This document shows positions 1 to 8,385 of a stretch of DNA of 33,041 nt, piece after piece (position 1 is the stretch's first letter; each line of letters opens with the position of its first letter). A program made the translations under genes and the position numbers. This DNA comes from Rhodococcus ruber (GTDB taxonomy: Bacteria > Actinomycetota > Actinomycetes > Mycobacteriales > Mycobacteriaceae): the NCBI RefSeq assembly GCF_027270735.1, contig NZ_JAPWIJ010000021.1, forward strand, positions 1 through 33,041, read 5' to 3'. The notes under the pieces were generated by a model that worked only from the letters and a program-made list of their open reading frames with translations, searched no databases and was not told the origin of the DNA.

Positions 1-136
1 CGTATCCCTGTCCGTGAAGACCGGGTCGGTGTCCGTCGCTCTGACTCGACAAAAGCTACGCCACCAACCCCACCAACGCAAATCGGCAGGTCAGGAGTGT
101 CCACGGCATGATCGACCGGCGAAACCGTCCTGTGGA

Positions 137-1546
137 TCAAGTCAACAAGGCGTCCCGCGCGAATCGTCGCGACCAGCTCGGCGAGTCCGACACACTCTGA
201 CGGAAGTAGAACTGCGGACCGTGGGCACCGATGAGGTCGAGGAAGCTCACTGTGGCCTGCGCCGCGAACTGCGCGTCGAACACACCGGAATCCTCACTTG
301 CCCAACCCAGCTCCGCCACAGTCTCGATCAGCATTTCGTTGCGATGAGCGGAGGACGCAGATGCAGCGAGCGAGATCAGGAAGAGCGTCGCGGCGTCGGT
401 CTCGTACGTCTCCTTACCCAAAGGGAGTCGCGAGGCGGAATGTCGCCACAGCCCGACCGGGTCGCCGGCCAAGCTTGCCCCCAACTTCGTGCGCATCAGT
501 CGGCCCTTCGATACCCGCGTCAATCCCAGGTGCCGCAGGGCTTCGCGAAGGTCGGTCACCTGATGGTGGTCGATCTCGCGATTGCTCGTTCCTACCCATC
601 CCAGACCCCAATCGAGCTCTTCCCGGATCGCCGCGACGAGTGCGGGCTTGAGATAGCCGGCATCTGTCAGGACAACTCCGTCGTCGCCGATCCGGCCGAG
701 GAACCACGTCAACTTGGCCATCGCGATCTCGGCCACCGGAAGATCCACCGAACTCTCGATGGTCAGTTCGCATCGGGGCAACAGCGCCATCAAGGACGGC
801 ACTTCCGCAGGACGCACGCGATCGAAGAGTCTGCCGACAGCGGGTGCCGTCGCCACCGCCTCGGCGAGAACCGACCGTCCCGTGTCGAGCGCGTGCAACT
901 TCTTGTTGACCGCACCGACGTCGAACCGGTACGGGTTGAATGCCTCACCCCACCTCTCGAGCAGGAGGGGAAATTCGGAATCGGCTGGATCGGCAGCGAT
1001 GTCGAGATCCTGCGCATAATGCGATGGCCCGCCGCAATCCTCGGGCGGGCACGCACGAGCTCCATCCAGGCAGACCGATCGCAGGTCGTCGATGTCGGAA
1101 TCGATCTGCTCCAGAACGATGGTGTGTGTCCATCCGGCACCGAAGTCGTACTCGTAGATCAGCACGGATCCGCGCACCGTGAGCACCTCGTCGAGCCGAA
1201 CCCGTTCTTCGCTGACTGCCTCGTCGTCCGGTTCGTGATCGAGTGTCTCGGCCATCTCGAAGCGACGCATCGCACCGACGGTTCCGATGCTGAAGGCGTG
1301 CATGTGCCGGTCTTCCCACCCCAGCACGCACTGCAACACCGAGTGCAGTTCGGACAACAGCAAGTCCGAGCGCACCCGCACCCGACGCCAAATTTGCGGT
1401 CGCGTGTGATCGATGGTCACTCCGAGCACCAGGCGAACCAGGCTTCGCCCCGTAACCCGTGTCGCACCGCCGTCCGACAGCACCTCGGGATCAGGCAGAT
1501 CCGGGACCACCGACAAGTGCCGGACACGGCCGGTTCTGATCGACAT
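137..1546 (-). CDS. plasmid pRiA4b ORF-3-like protein
   Basis: The first half of this roughly 469-residue protein carries the pRiA4b ORF-3-like signature: a segment reading LVLGVTIDHTRPQIWRRV, then a helix with LSELHSVLQCVLGWEDRHMH and later a WTHTIVLEQI strand. The family is also known as the passenger domain of IS1096-type elements, but no transposase or terminal repeats lie nearby, so this looks like a chromosomal copy. The second half is helical and unassigned. I chose the ATG at 1546 because AAGG stands 9 nt upstream; an in-frame start at 1639 would add 31 residues with no family resemblance and would nearly reach the LysR start. The gene is divergent from LysR. Molecular function is unknown; family assignment is fairly secure. 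Confidence 0.8.
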   Translation of the reverse strand: MSIRTGRVRHLSVVPDLPDPEVLSDGGATRVTGRSLVRLVLGVTIDHTRPQIWRRVRVRSDLLLSELHSVLQCVLGWEDRHMHAFSIGTVGAMRRFEMAETLDHEPDDEAVSEERVRLDEVLTVRGSVLIYEYDFGAGWTHTIVLEQIDSDIDDLRSVCLDGARACPPEDCGGPSHYAQDLDIAADPADSEFPLLLERWGEAFNPYRFDVGAVNKKLHALDTGRSVLAEAVATAPAVGRLFDRVRPAEVPSLMALLPRCELTIESSVDLPVAEIAMAKLTWFLGRIGDDGVVLTDAGYLKPALVAAIREELDWGLGWVGTSNREIDHHQVTDLREALRHLGLTRVSKGRLMRTKLGASLAGDPVGLWRHSASRLPLGKETYETDAATLFLISLAASASSAHRNEMLIETVAELGWASEDSGVFDAQFAAQATVSFLDLIGAHGPQFYFRQSVSDSPSWSRRFARDALLT

Positions 1547-1652
1547 GCGGTCGACCTTAGCCGGATCGACCCGTCGGACACAGGCGTCGCACCTCCCTGT
1601 GAGGTGATCCGACCTGGTCACCGAGGACACCGACGTCACCTACTCTCGAACG

Positions 1653-2539
1653 GTGCCGACCCTGCGTGCCCTCGAATGCTTCGTCACCGTCGTCGAGTGC
1701 GGTTCGGTCACCGCCGCGTCGGCGCGTCTGCACCTCTCGCAACCGGCACTGTCGCATCAGTTGGCCGCGCTGGAGACCGAGATCGGGACACCGCTTCTCG
1801 AGCGACTGCCGCGCGGTGTCCGTCCCACACCCACAGGGTTGGCAATACTCGCTGACGCCGAAGCCGCACTGGCGGCGGCCGATCGGGTGGTCCGGACCGG
1901 ACGAGCCGTGGCCGACGGTTCTCGCGGGCGACTTCGACTCGCCTGCGTCGAAACGATGACAGTCCCTGTAGTCGCTCCGATAGTGCGCACGTGGGCCCGC
2001 AAGTATCGCGACGTCGACGTGGAACTCTCCGAACACAGCAGCGCCGACGCCATGGCCGATTCCGTAACCGGAGGCGCGTCCGACCTTGCCGTCGGCCCAG
2101 CCTCGGATCGATTCACCGGGCAGATCACCGAGATCGGCACCGAGGACATGCTCGCGGTGATACCCGAAGGCCTCGACCTCACGGACGAACCGAGTGTCTC
2201 GTGGAACGATCTGCGCGGTAGACCGATGGTGCACTACCACCCCTCCAACGGACTCGGAGCGTGGATCGATGCCGAGGCCGCGGCGCACGAGGTATCCATG
2301 ACGGTCAGTACGCGCACCCGAAGTGCCACTACCGCAGCACAATTGGCCCGCGCAGGCTTGGGGATTGCGCTGGTGCCGACGTCGGCTCTCCCCCTCGATT
2401 CGACGGCGTCGTCAAGCCTCTACAGCCGAACCTGCGTCGCACCGTGGTCGCCATGGTCGGATCGCCGAGTGACGCCTTGGTTCAGCGGTTCGTCGCCGAC
2501 CTGCTCCGCCGCGGGATTCCGTCCGGCCGGCCGCGGTGA
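1653..2539 (+). pseudogene. LysR-type transcriptional regulator, frame broken at a C5 run
   Basis: From a GTG start the frame encodes a canonical LysR N-terminal winged helix-turn-helix (residues 1-60, including ASARLHLSQPALSHQLAALE) followed by a substrate-binding-type effector domain. At about residue 246 (positions 2390-2394, five C) the family pattern leaves this frame and continues one frame over (GVVKPLQPNLRRTVVAMVG ... DLLRRGIPSG), ending with TGA at 2537-2539. Restoring one base gives about 296 residues, the usual LysR length. Without it, translation runs to 2669 and overlaps the opposing lipoprotein gene by 124 nt with atypical sequence. The break may be a true mutation or a homopolymer sequencing error. 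If functional, it might regulate the divergent pRiA4b-like gene or the convergent SDR/SnoaL pair; that is inference. Confidence 0.8.
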
Positions 2540-2545
2540 CACACA

Positions 2546-3103
2546 TCAGTTCATCCCGATCAGACCCGCTTGCTGCATGAACGTCAGGTTGTCTTCGAGG
2601 TGCCAGTCCTCGACGATGCGCTGCTCCCCCACGTGCTGGATGTCGATGGCACCGAACTCGACCGTCTGACCGCTTCCGGCCGTCGACCCGTATGCCCCGG
2701 TGAAGTGCCCACGAAAGATCAGTCGGGCCGTGAACGTATCTCCGGTGACGTACAGATCGGCCAGTTCGCAGGAGAGGTCCGGAATCGCAGTCCGGAAGCC
2801 GGCCGAGGCGACTACCGGCCCGTTCGGCCCCTGCGGTCGGCCCGTCGGCAGGGTGTCGTCGACGAAAGTACCGTCCAACGCGCGATCGAGATACACCTGT
2901 TCGCCCGTATCCCAGAACGTGTACAGGTTCTGCGCAACCGACACCACGTGCCGGGTGCGGTCGCTGACCGGTGCATCACCCAGGTGCACCGCGTTCGGCT
3001 GGATCAAATCGACCGAGGGGTCGAGCACCGAAGAATCGGCGGGCGCGGAACTGCAGGCCGCTGCGAACAACAGCGTCAGCAAGGCGAGCGACGCCCGTCT
3101 CAT
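2546..3103 (-). CDS. SnoaL-like (ester cyclase family) lipoprotein
   Basis: A 185-residue protein that starts with a type II signal peptide (MRRASLALLTLLFAAAC, lipid-modified Cys17), so it should be anchored on the outer face of the membrane. The rest is an NTF2-fold SnoaL-like domain, ending in the family-typical segment VEDWHLEDNLTFMQQAGLIG. SnoaL proteins include polyketide cyclases, but many members are uncharacterised and exported copies have no known substrate. Its ATG overlaps the stop of the upstream SDR gene (ATGA, 3100-3103), so the two are translationally coupled. In the same frame the reading stays open upstream to 3862, but that part is an antisense shadow of the SDR. It ends 7 nt from the corrected LysR stop, tail to tail. 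Confidence 0.85.
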   Translation of the reverse strand: MRRASLALLTLLFAAACSSAPADSSVLDPSVDLIQPNAVHLGDAPVSDRTRHVVSVAQNLYTFWDTGEQVYLDRALDGTFVDDTLPTGRPQGPNGPVVASAGFRTAIPDLSCELADLYVTGDTFTARLIFRGHFTGAYGSTAGSGQTVEFGAIDIQHVGEQRIVEDWHLEDNLTFMQQAGLIGMN

Positions 3104-3798
3104 GCGAGATGTCCTCCCCCATCGACGTGCAGGGTGGTGCCGGTGACAAAGGTATTGGCCAGCGCATAGAGCACTGCGGCCACCACGTCGTCCGGCCGAC
3201 CGACCCGGCCTACAGGATTGGCTCGCGCAGTCTCGGCGAAGAACGAGTCCTTCCCGGCTCCCATCGAGTCCCACACGCCGGAATCGACGATGCCCGGTGA
3301 CACCGCGTTGACCCGAATCGGAGCCAATTCGACCGCGAGCGCCTCCACGAGAAACGCCACAGCACCGTTGGTCGTCGCCATCACCGAGAGACCGGGTGCC
3401 GGCTTCCAGGCGGCCACCCCGGAGAAGAACAGCAGCGAGCCGCCCTCCCTGATACTCGATGCGAAATGCTTGGACAGCAAGATGGGCCCGATCACTTTCG
3501 CGTCGAACGCCTTTCGAATGTCGGCGACGTCGAGGTCGGCGACCGGGCCGTTCGCATGATCGGCCGCAAGACTCACCACATGATCGACCGATCCGACCGC
3601 CGCGGCCGCGGCGGCGATCGATTCCTCGTCGGTCAGATCTACGATCACCGAGGTTGCCCTCGGACCCAGTGTCGCGGCCGCGTCGTTCAGCACGTCCGAA
3701 CGTCGACCGGCGAGGATCACCTCGCCTCCCCCGTCGACGATCTCGGCAGCAACGGCCCGCCCGATTCCCGACGCTCCACCTACAAGCAGTACTCGCAT
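3100..3798 (-). CDS. SDR-fold protein lacking the YxxxK catalytic pair
   Basis: A 232-residue Rossmann protein. The N-terminus has the cofactor loop GGASGIG (residues 7-13), and the C-terminal half has the typical LAVELAPIRVNAVSPGIVDSG and VTGTTLHVDGGG segments. Ser126 (FFSGVAAW) matches the catalytic serine, but the positions expected to hold Tyr and Lys read Met140 and Asn144 (VMATTNGAV). It may therefore be a non-classical or non-catalytic SDR, perhaps with a different substrate chemistry; some SDR subfamilies are known to lack the Tyr/Lys pair. The ATG at 3798 has AAAGGA about 9 nt upstream. It is the first gene of a two-gene unit with the SnoaL-like lipoprotein. Confidence 0.88.
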   Translation of the reverse strand: MRVLLVGGASGIGRAVAAEIVDGGGEVILAGRRSDVLNDAAATLGPRATSVIVDLTDEESIAAAAAAVGSVDHVVSLAADHANGPVADLDVADIRKAFDAKVIGPILLSKHFASSIREGGSLLFFSGVAAWKPAPGLSVMATTNGAVAFLVEALAVELAPIRVNAVSPGIVDSGVWDSMGAGKDSFFAETARANPVGRVGRPDDVVAAVLYALANTFVTGTTLHVDGGGHLA

Positions 3799-3810
3799 GA
3801 CGCTTCATCC

Positions 3811-3845
3811 TTTCGCTCGATTGGTACCTGACCAGCCAAGCGAAA
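3811..3845. promoter_or_regulatory. 7-bp inverted repeat upstream of the SDR gene
   Basis: TTTCGCT (3811-3817) is matched by AGCGAAA (3839-3845) with 21 nt between. It lies 13-47 nt upstream of the SDR start, in a locally AT-richer gap (3799-3908). It could be an operator or a leader hairpin; one arm sits close to the AAAGGA ribosome site. No regulator is assigned. Confidence 0.3.
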
Positions 3846-3908
3846 AGTTCACCGTCGGACAATCGTAATTATCTGGTTCTGCCATAGATCAATTCGATGG
3901 GTCTGAGA

Positions 3909-4457
3909 CTACGTTCCGTTCGTCGTCAAGCCGTCGTTGATCGCTGTGACGTCGAAGGCCAACGCGTCGAGCTGAGATGCCAGCGTCGTCACCGTCAATT
4001 GCACCAAGTACTGGGTATCGACGCCCACCAACACGTACCGAGTCGTCACCGCTGCTTCGAGTTGTTGCGCGACGTAGGTACCCCGAATGAATCGCGATGG
4101 CCAACCGAGCCACGACGCCGCGCTCGCCTCGTGCTCCACCCATCCGGGCATCGCCCGGCCGTCTCCGAAACCCAACGCCATCAACGCTTCCGGATCGATC
4201 GAGCGCGAGAGGGCACCGACCAGAAGCACAGCATTGGGAGCGAATCCGTTCTCCACGAGATTCGGTTCGACGATCACCTGGGTGGCCCCGGGAAACTGTG
4301 CCGGATCGAGCGTCTGCCAGCCTGCAGGCACCGGCACGGTGATGCCCAGCTCTGCCGCCGCGACACCGTCGAGTGGAGACACCCGTAATGCGTGCGCGTT
4401 CAAGTACTCGGCGATCGTGGTGGGTTCGGTCGGCTCCGGCGACTGGGCGTCGTTCAC
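3909..4457 (-). CDS. LpqN/LpqT-like protein without signal peptide
   Basis: A 182-residue protein beginning TTIAEYLNAHALRVSPL and continuing ITVPVPAGWQTLDPAQF, which matches the LpqN/LpqT family of Nocardiaceae and mycobacteria (IADYL ... PxPxGW pattern). Founding members are lipoproteins; here no signal peptide or lipobox is seen, so the product should be cytoplasmic unless another start is used. The end of the domain (TRYVLVGVDTQYLVQLTVTTL) is also family-like. The GTG start at 4457 has AAAGG about 10 nt upstream. It lies 76 nt downstream of the PBP-like lipoprotein gene and may belong to the same transcript. Family function is not established. Confidence 0.75.
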   Translation of the reverse strand: MNDAQSPEPTEPTTIAEYLNAHALRVSPLDGVAAAELGITVPVPAGWQTLDPAQFPGATQVIVEPNLVENGFAPNAVLLVGALSRSIDPEALMALGFGDGRAMPGWVEHEASAASWLGWPSRFIRGTYVAQQLEAAVTTRYVLVGVDTQYLVQLTVTTLASQLDALAFDVTAINDGLTTNGT

Positions 4458-4533
4458 AGCATGGGCCTTTCGATGGCGGACGAATCACTGGCACGCCAGA
4501 GGCTACCTGCGCGGATCCGGACCTCGACAATCG

Positions 4534-5451
4534 CTAGAGGCAGTGCCCCGCAGGAAGCTGAGTACTGCGCGACTCCAGCCAGCCACCGACCGCGTCGAGC
4601 ATGGCGGTTCCGTCGGCGAACGAGCCCGAATTCGGTTGCGCCGCAATCGCTACACCGACACGTCCTGCAACGGTGGTGACGATACCGACTTGTCGCACGA
4701 CGTAGCCACCGTCCGCTCGCGGTCCCCAGCCTCCCTTGAACGCTGCGTCGGACAGCTGGCCCAACCCCCATTGCTGCTCCGGCACAACATTGTTCATCAT
4801 CTCGACCACCGGTTCCGCGTCCGGAATGCACGACAAGCCGGCCGCGAATGTCGCTTGGTCCTGCGTCGACCATTCGGTTTGCCCGAACGCGCTGAATTCG
4901 GGACGGATCCGCTCCCGCTGAATTGTCGTGGCAGAGTCACCGCCTTGCCGCAGAACCGACTCGACCGCGGCACCCGCAGCAGCGGAATCACCCAGCGAAC
5001 CCCACAGCGCGTCGGCCGCTGCGTTGTCGGAGCTCTCGATCGCCGCTGCAGCGTCGGCCACCACCGCGTCACCACCATTGCGCAGAGCGGCCACAGCCAG
5101 CGGTACTTTGACCGTCGACCACGCAACACCGGAGGTCCACGTTCCGAGCACGGTGGCCGGACCGCCGCCGACCGGAACAAGAGCAAGGCCGATGGGTCCA
5201 CCTGCCGCAGATTCGAGGACGCCGAACTCCGCCGCCAGATCGGCGGCAGGCAACGTTTCGACCGGTACCGCGGTGCTCCACACTCCAGGGTCCGGCGTCG
5301 GTCGATCCGACTGGGGCACCGGCAGGGGCGTCGACTCGGAGACCCTCGACGCATCCGCCGCAGTACCGTCGTCCGTGGCAATGGTGCAACCGGAGATCAG
5401 GAGTGCAAGCGAAACAGAGACCGCGTAAAAGCTTCGGGTGGCGCGGTGCAT
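4534..5451 (-). CDS. beta-lactamase/penicillin-binding-like serine hydrolase lipoprotein
   Basis: A 305-residue exported lipoprotein. The signal peptide ends in the lipobox LISGC (Cys22). A Ser/Pro/Thr-rich linker of about 40 residues leads into a class A beta-lactamase-type domain with all three hallmark motifs in order: S112-T-V-K115, S141-D-N143 and K239-G-G. The active site is thus intact for an acyl-serine enzyme acting on peptidoglycan or beta-lactams at the cell surface; which one cannot be told from sequence. The start at 5451 is preferred because it lies 4 nt after the stop of the upstream membrane-protein gene; a start at 5487 would put its N-terminus inside that gene. The 4-nt spacing suggests translational coupling. 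Confidence 0.82.
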   Translation of the reverse strand: MHRATRSFYAVSVSLALLISGCTIATDDGTAADASRVSESTPLPVPQSDRPTPDPGVWSTAVPVETLPAADLAAEFGVLESAAGGPIGLALVPVGGGPATVLGTWTSGVAWSTVKVPLAVAALRNGGDAVVADAAAAIESSDNAAADALWGSLGDSAAAGAAVESVLRQGGDSATTIQRERIRPEFSAFGQTEWSTQDQATFAAGLSCIPDAEPVVEMMNNVVPEQQWGLGQLSDAAFKGGWGPRADGGYVVRQVGIVTTVAGRVGVAIAAQPNSGSFADGTAMLDAVGGWLESRSTQLPAGHCL

Positions 5452-5455
5452 CGAC

Positions 5456-6238
5456 CTAGAAGAGGTAGACAACAGCGTTCTCGCCACCGGTGCACGTGAC
5501 CAACTGCGCGGACGACACGCAGTTCATCTCGTACCGTTTGCCGGTGACAGGACTGCTCGCCACCACGGTTCTGGAATTGCGATCCGAGCCGCCCCGGGTG
5601 TAAGCCAACCGCACTTCCTCGGCGAACGGGCACGACGTTGCCGTCGACCCCACTGCCGAACCCCGAAGGCCGCTGGTCGACGCAACGCTGGCCGGGCAGG
5701 TCTGCGCGCCTGCCGGCAGCGTCGTCACGCCCGGTTCCTGTCCACCCGCCGATGAAGAGCCCGGTGCCGCGCCGGAAGCGCCGCCGTCGACGGCTGCGGA
5801 CGACGGTGCGGCAATCCCCGACGTCACGGGTGGACTGGCGTCGCCGCGCACAGTCAACCAGGCGAATACGCCGCCGAGAATGAGTGCTACCGCCACCAGA
5901 ACGGCAACGACAATCCAGAGACCACCGTTTCCCTTCCGCGGCGGCTGCGACGGACCGCCCGCGAACACGGGCGGGAAGGGAACTGCGCCGGACCCTCCCG
6001 ACTGAGCTGCGGCACGCGGCTGTGCTGCTCCTCCGGACTGCGGGAGGGCACCAGGCTGTGCTGCGGAACGCGGCGGGCGGAGAGGACGACCGGACGGAGA
6101 CGGGGAATCGGAAGGCCCGGGCTCGGCAGGATTCGGTGAGTACCCCGGCGGTGGAATCACTCGATCGGACGGATTCGGCTGCGCGCCGTACTGCCCGTAG
6201 GCGCGCTGCGAGGGGTCCCCCGAACCTGGATAGCTCAT
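5456..6238 (-). CDS. single-pass membrane protein with Pro-rich N-terminus and small Cys-containing outer domain
   Basis: 260 residues. Residues 1-105 are Pro/Gly/Ser/Gln-rich and probably disordered in the cytoplasm, 107-130 form one membrane helix (LWIVVAVLVAVALILGGVFA), 135-175 are a Ser/Gly/Ala-rich linker, and the last 85 residues form a small outer domain with four Cys (181, 203, 240, 249), probably two disulphides, ending CTGGENAVVYLF. Similar closing motifs occur in actinobacterial membrane proteins of unknown role. The ATG at 6238 has AGAAGGA a few bases upstream; a start at 6274 is in frame but lacks such a site. It immediately precedes the PBP-like lipoprotein gene, which suggests a joint envelope role (inference). 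Confidence 0.78.
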   Translation of the reverse strand: MSYPGSGDPSQRAYGQYGAQPNPSDRVIPPPGYSPNPAEPGPSDSPSPSGRPLRPPRSAAQPGALPQSGGAAQPRAAAQSGGSGAVPFPPVFAGGPSQPPRKGNGGLWIVVAVLVAVALILGGVFAWLTVRGDASPPVTSGIAAPSSAAVDGGASGAAPGSSSAGGQEPGVTTLPAGAQTCPASVASTSGLRGSAVGSTATSCPFAEEVRLAYTRGGSDRNSRTVVASSPVTGKRYEMNCVSSAQLVTCTGGENAVVYLF

Positions 6239-6302
6239 GGTGTCCTTCTGCCGATGATGGTGCCAGCCTTTCACACAGTGTCGTCAGCCAGCAGATCGGA
6301 CG

Positions 6303-7142
6303 TTACAGATCGGCGCGGTGTGCGGTGAGTTCTTCCAAGTAGCGTGCGACCGCGTCGTCGTCGTTGCATCCGAGGACACGATCTGCGACGGCAAGCACCG
6401 GTGCCGCGGCATTCGACGGACACAACGCCGTGCCCGCCCATGCGAGCATCGGTAAGTCGTTGCGCGCATCTCCAACTGCTGCAACCGAATTCGCCGATAT
6501 TCCCCACTGCTCACACAACTCCTTCAGCGCGCTTGCCTTCGAGACCCCGGCAGCAGACATCTCGATGTACGGCGCACCGGAGTGCGTCAACTCCACACCG
6601 TCCAGGCCGGCCGCAGCGACGAGCTCGTACAACGCCTCACTGGTTGTATCCCTGTGCCGAGCAACAATTTTGACCGTCGGCTCGATCTCGACCGACAGAC
6701 CGTGATCGGAGAGTTCCATCTCGTGGGGTTGCCGATGATGGTCGGCGAACATGCACAGCTCCGCATACCCGGCCTCTGCCACGAATCGAGTGGCACCGAC
6801 GGTCGCGAATGCCACACCGGGTACGAGAGACCGCACGGCCGACTTGACCGACGCGACCGTCTCGGCCGGCACCGACCTGGTACCGACGATGTTCGGGGTG
6901 CCGTCGGCCAGATCGAGAACCACGGCACCGTTGGCCCCGATCGCCGTCCCCCGGAAGCCACAGGATGCAGCGAGTTCGTCGATGGAGTGACGCGCCCGAG
7001 CGCTCGCCCACACCACCCTGATTCCGGCGGCGTCGGCACCGGCCATCGCGTCGGCCGTGCGCGCCGAAATCGTTCGGTCCGAACGCAACAGCGTGCCGTC
7101 GAGATCGGTTGCGACCACCACGACGTCTTCGGCTCTCTTCAC
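6303..7142 (-). CDS. HAD-superfamily phosphatase, Cof type (IIB)
   Basis: A 279-residue cytosolic HAD hydrolase. Motif I is D13-L-D15-G-T, with the nucleophile Asp13 and acid/base Asp15. The GVSKASALKEL segment supplies the motif III lysine and VGDARNDLPML is motif IV (GDxxND). The cap inserted between motifs II and III and the overall size fit Cof/IIB enzymes, which dephosphorylate small metabolites such as sugar phosphates; the substrate cannot be predicted. The GTG start at 7142 has GGTGGA directly adjacent, so a slightly later start is possible. It lies 28 nt downstream of the metallophosphoesterase gene, probably in the same transcript. Confidence 0.88.
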   Translation of the reverse strand: MKRAEDVVVVATDLDGTLLRSDRTISARTADAMAGADAAGIRVVWASARARHSIDELAASCGFRGTAIGANGAVVLDLADGTPNIVGTRSVPAETVASVKSAVRSLVPGVAFATVGATRFVAEAGYAELCMFADHHRQPHEMELSDHGLSVEIEPTVKIVARHRDTTSEALYELVAAAGLDGVELTHSGAPYIEMSAAGVSKASALKELCEQWGISANSVAAVGDARNDLPMLAWAGTALCPSNAAAPVLAVADRVLGCNDDDAVARYLEELTAHRADL

Positions 7143-7170
7143 TCCACCGATACTGCCAGGTGTCGCGGCC

Positions 7171-8376
7171 TCAGCCTGCGACCAACGTCAGAACGGAAAT
7201 CTCGCTCGGTGCGAACACCCGGAACGGCGGACCCCAGAATCCCGATCCGCGGCTGGTGTAGAGCTGAGTTCGGCTGCCATGACTGCTCAGCCCGTGTACC
7301 ACCGGCTGATCGAGACGGACCAACGCCGAGAACGGCCAGATCTGACCGCCGTGTGTGTGGCCGGACACCTGCAGATCGACACCTGCCCGGACGGCGTCGC
7401 CGATCTGTTTGGGCTGATGGGCCAGCAACAACACAGGCGTCGAGGGATCGGTACCTGCGAGGGCCCGGGGAAGATCGGCACCGTGTCCGGGCGCACCGGA
7501 ACCCTTCGCCGTGGCGTCGTCGACGCCGGCGATGATCAGCGCGTCATCACCGCGATGGAGCACCACGTGCCGATTGTGCAGAGAGTTCCAGCCGATGCTC
7601 TCCATGTGATCGAGCCACTCCTGTGCTTCGCCGAAGTACTCGTGATTGCCGGTGACGTACACGCGCGCCGATGTTGCGAGCATCGATTCCAGCGGTGCTG
7701 CCTGCTCTCGACGCCGACCGACCGAACCGTCGGCTATGTCTCCGACATGGGCCAACACATCGGGCTCGAGCGCATTGACGGCATCGGTCAATCGGTGCGA
7801 CCACGTTGTCCGATCGAGCGGGCCGAAATGCGTGTCGGTCACCAGAACCACCCGCAGGCCGTCGAATCGAGCACCGAGCCGGTCGATCCGCACGGTCGTG
7901 TGCCGAACCCGCGGCGTGCGCATCGCCTCGTAGTGACCCCACAGTGCAAGGACGACGACGATTCCCGCGGTCGCCACCGACACGATCCGCGACCGCACCG
8001 GGTCGTCGACGCCGGCGAACCACAGACCCAGCCGCAGCAACAACGACAGCGCCGACCACACGAATGCTATCCAGACCAGACCGAGCAGAACGTCTCCGAC
8101 GCGTGCCCAGGCATCCTTGACTCGTCCCTCGGGACCGGGCCGGTGACCCAGATACATCGACGTGGGTAGCGCGAGGAACGCGGCGACCGCAACCGCGGTT
8201 CCGACGACCTGCGCAGCCGATGTCCACTGCGCGCCCGCGAACACGACCGTCCACGTCGGCAGTGCGAAAAGCACAGCGCAGACAACGAACACAACGGTGG
8301 GCACCACGATCCGGCGACGACGCGAACCGTGCTGTGAGGCCGACCGGTCGGGGTGCTGCGTCTGGCGATCTGTCAT
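7171..8376 (-). CDS. membrane-anchored metallophosphoesterase (YkuE-like)
   Basis: A 401-residue protein. Four hydrophobic helices fill residues 23-46, 52-73, 93-116 and 128-147; the catalytic domain follows from about 160. Calcineurin-type metal ligands are all present: D181-T-H183, G212-D213, G243-N244-H245, H320, and H340-T-H342-G. This is a dinuclear metal phosphoesterase fold with four membrane passes in front. By analogy with YkuE-type enzymes it may act on lipid or cell-wall phosphate esters, but the substrate is inferred. The ATG at 8376 lies 9 nt after the stop of the large helicase gene and has no strong ribosome site, which suggests coupling with helicase translation. Confidence 0.9.
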   Translation of the reverse strand: MTDRQTQHPDRSASQHGSRRRRIVVPTVVFVVCAVLFALPTWTVVFAGAQWTSAAQVVGTAVAVAAFLALPTSMYLGHRPGPEGRVKDAWARVGDVLLGLVWIAFVWSALSLLLRLGLWFAGVDDPVRSRIVSVATAGIVVVLALWGHYEAMRTPRVRHTTVRIDRLGARFDGLRVVLVTDTHFGPLDRTTWSHRLTDAVNALEPDVLAHVGDIADGSVGRRREQAAPLESMLATSARVYVTGNHEYFGEAQEWLDHMESIGWNSLHNRHVVLHRGDDALIIAGVDDATAKGSGAPGHGADLPRALAGTDPSTPVLLLAHQPKQIGDAVRAGVDLQVSGHTHGGQIWPFSALVRLDQPVVHGLSSHGSRTQLYTSRGSGFWGPPFRVFAPSEISVLTLVAG

Positions 8377-8385
8377 CGGCGGGCG

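Noticed and set aside
137..1546. Mobile-element origin of the pRiA4b ORF-3-like gene
   Set aside because: No transposase, terminal inverted repeats or target duplications are visible around it in the first 1.7 kb.
14..1855. A 613-codon plus-strand frame over the pRiA4b-like gene
   Set aside because: Its product is Arg/His/Gln-rich with no domain, and it runs antisense to the pRiA4b protein and out of frame into LysR.
3104..3862. Upstream in-frame extension of the SnoaL-like lipoprotein
   Set aside because: The extension is an Arg/Gly-rich shadow of the SDR; a perfect lipoprotein signal peptide starts at 3103 with an ATGA overlap.
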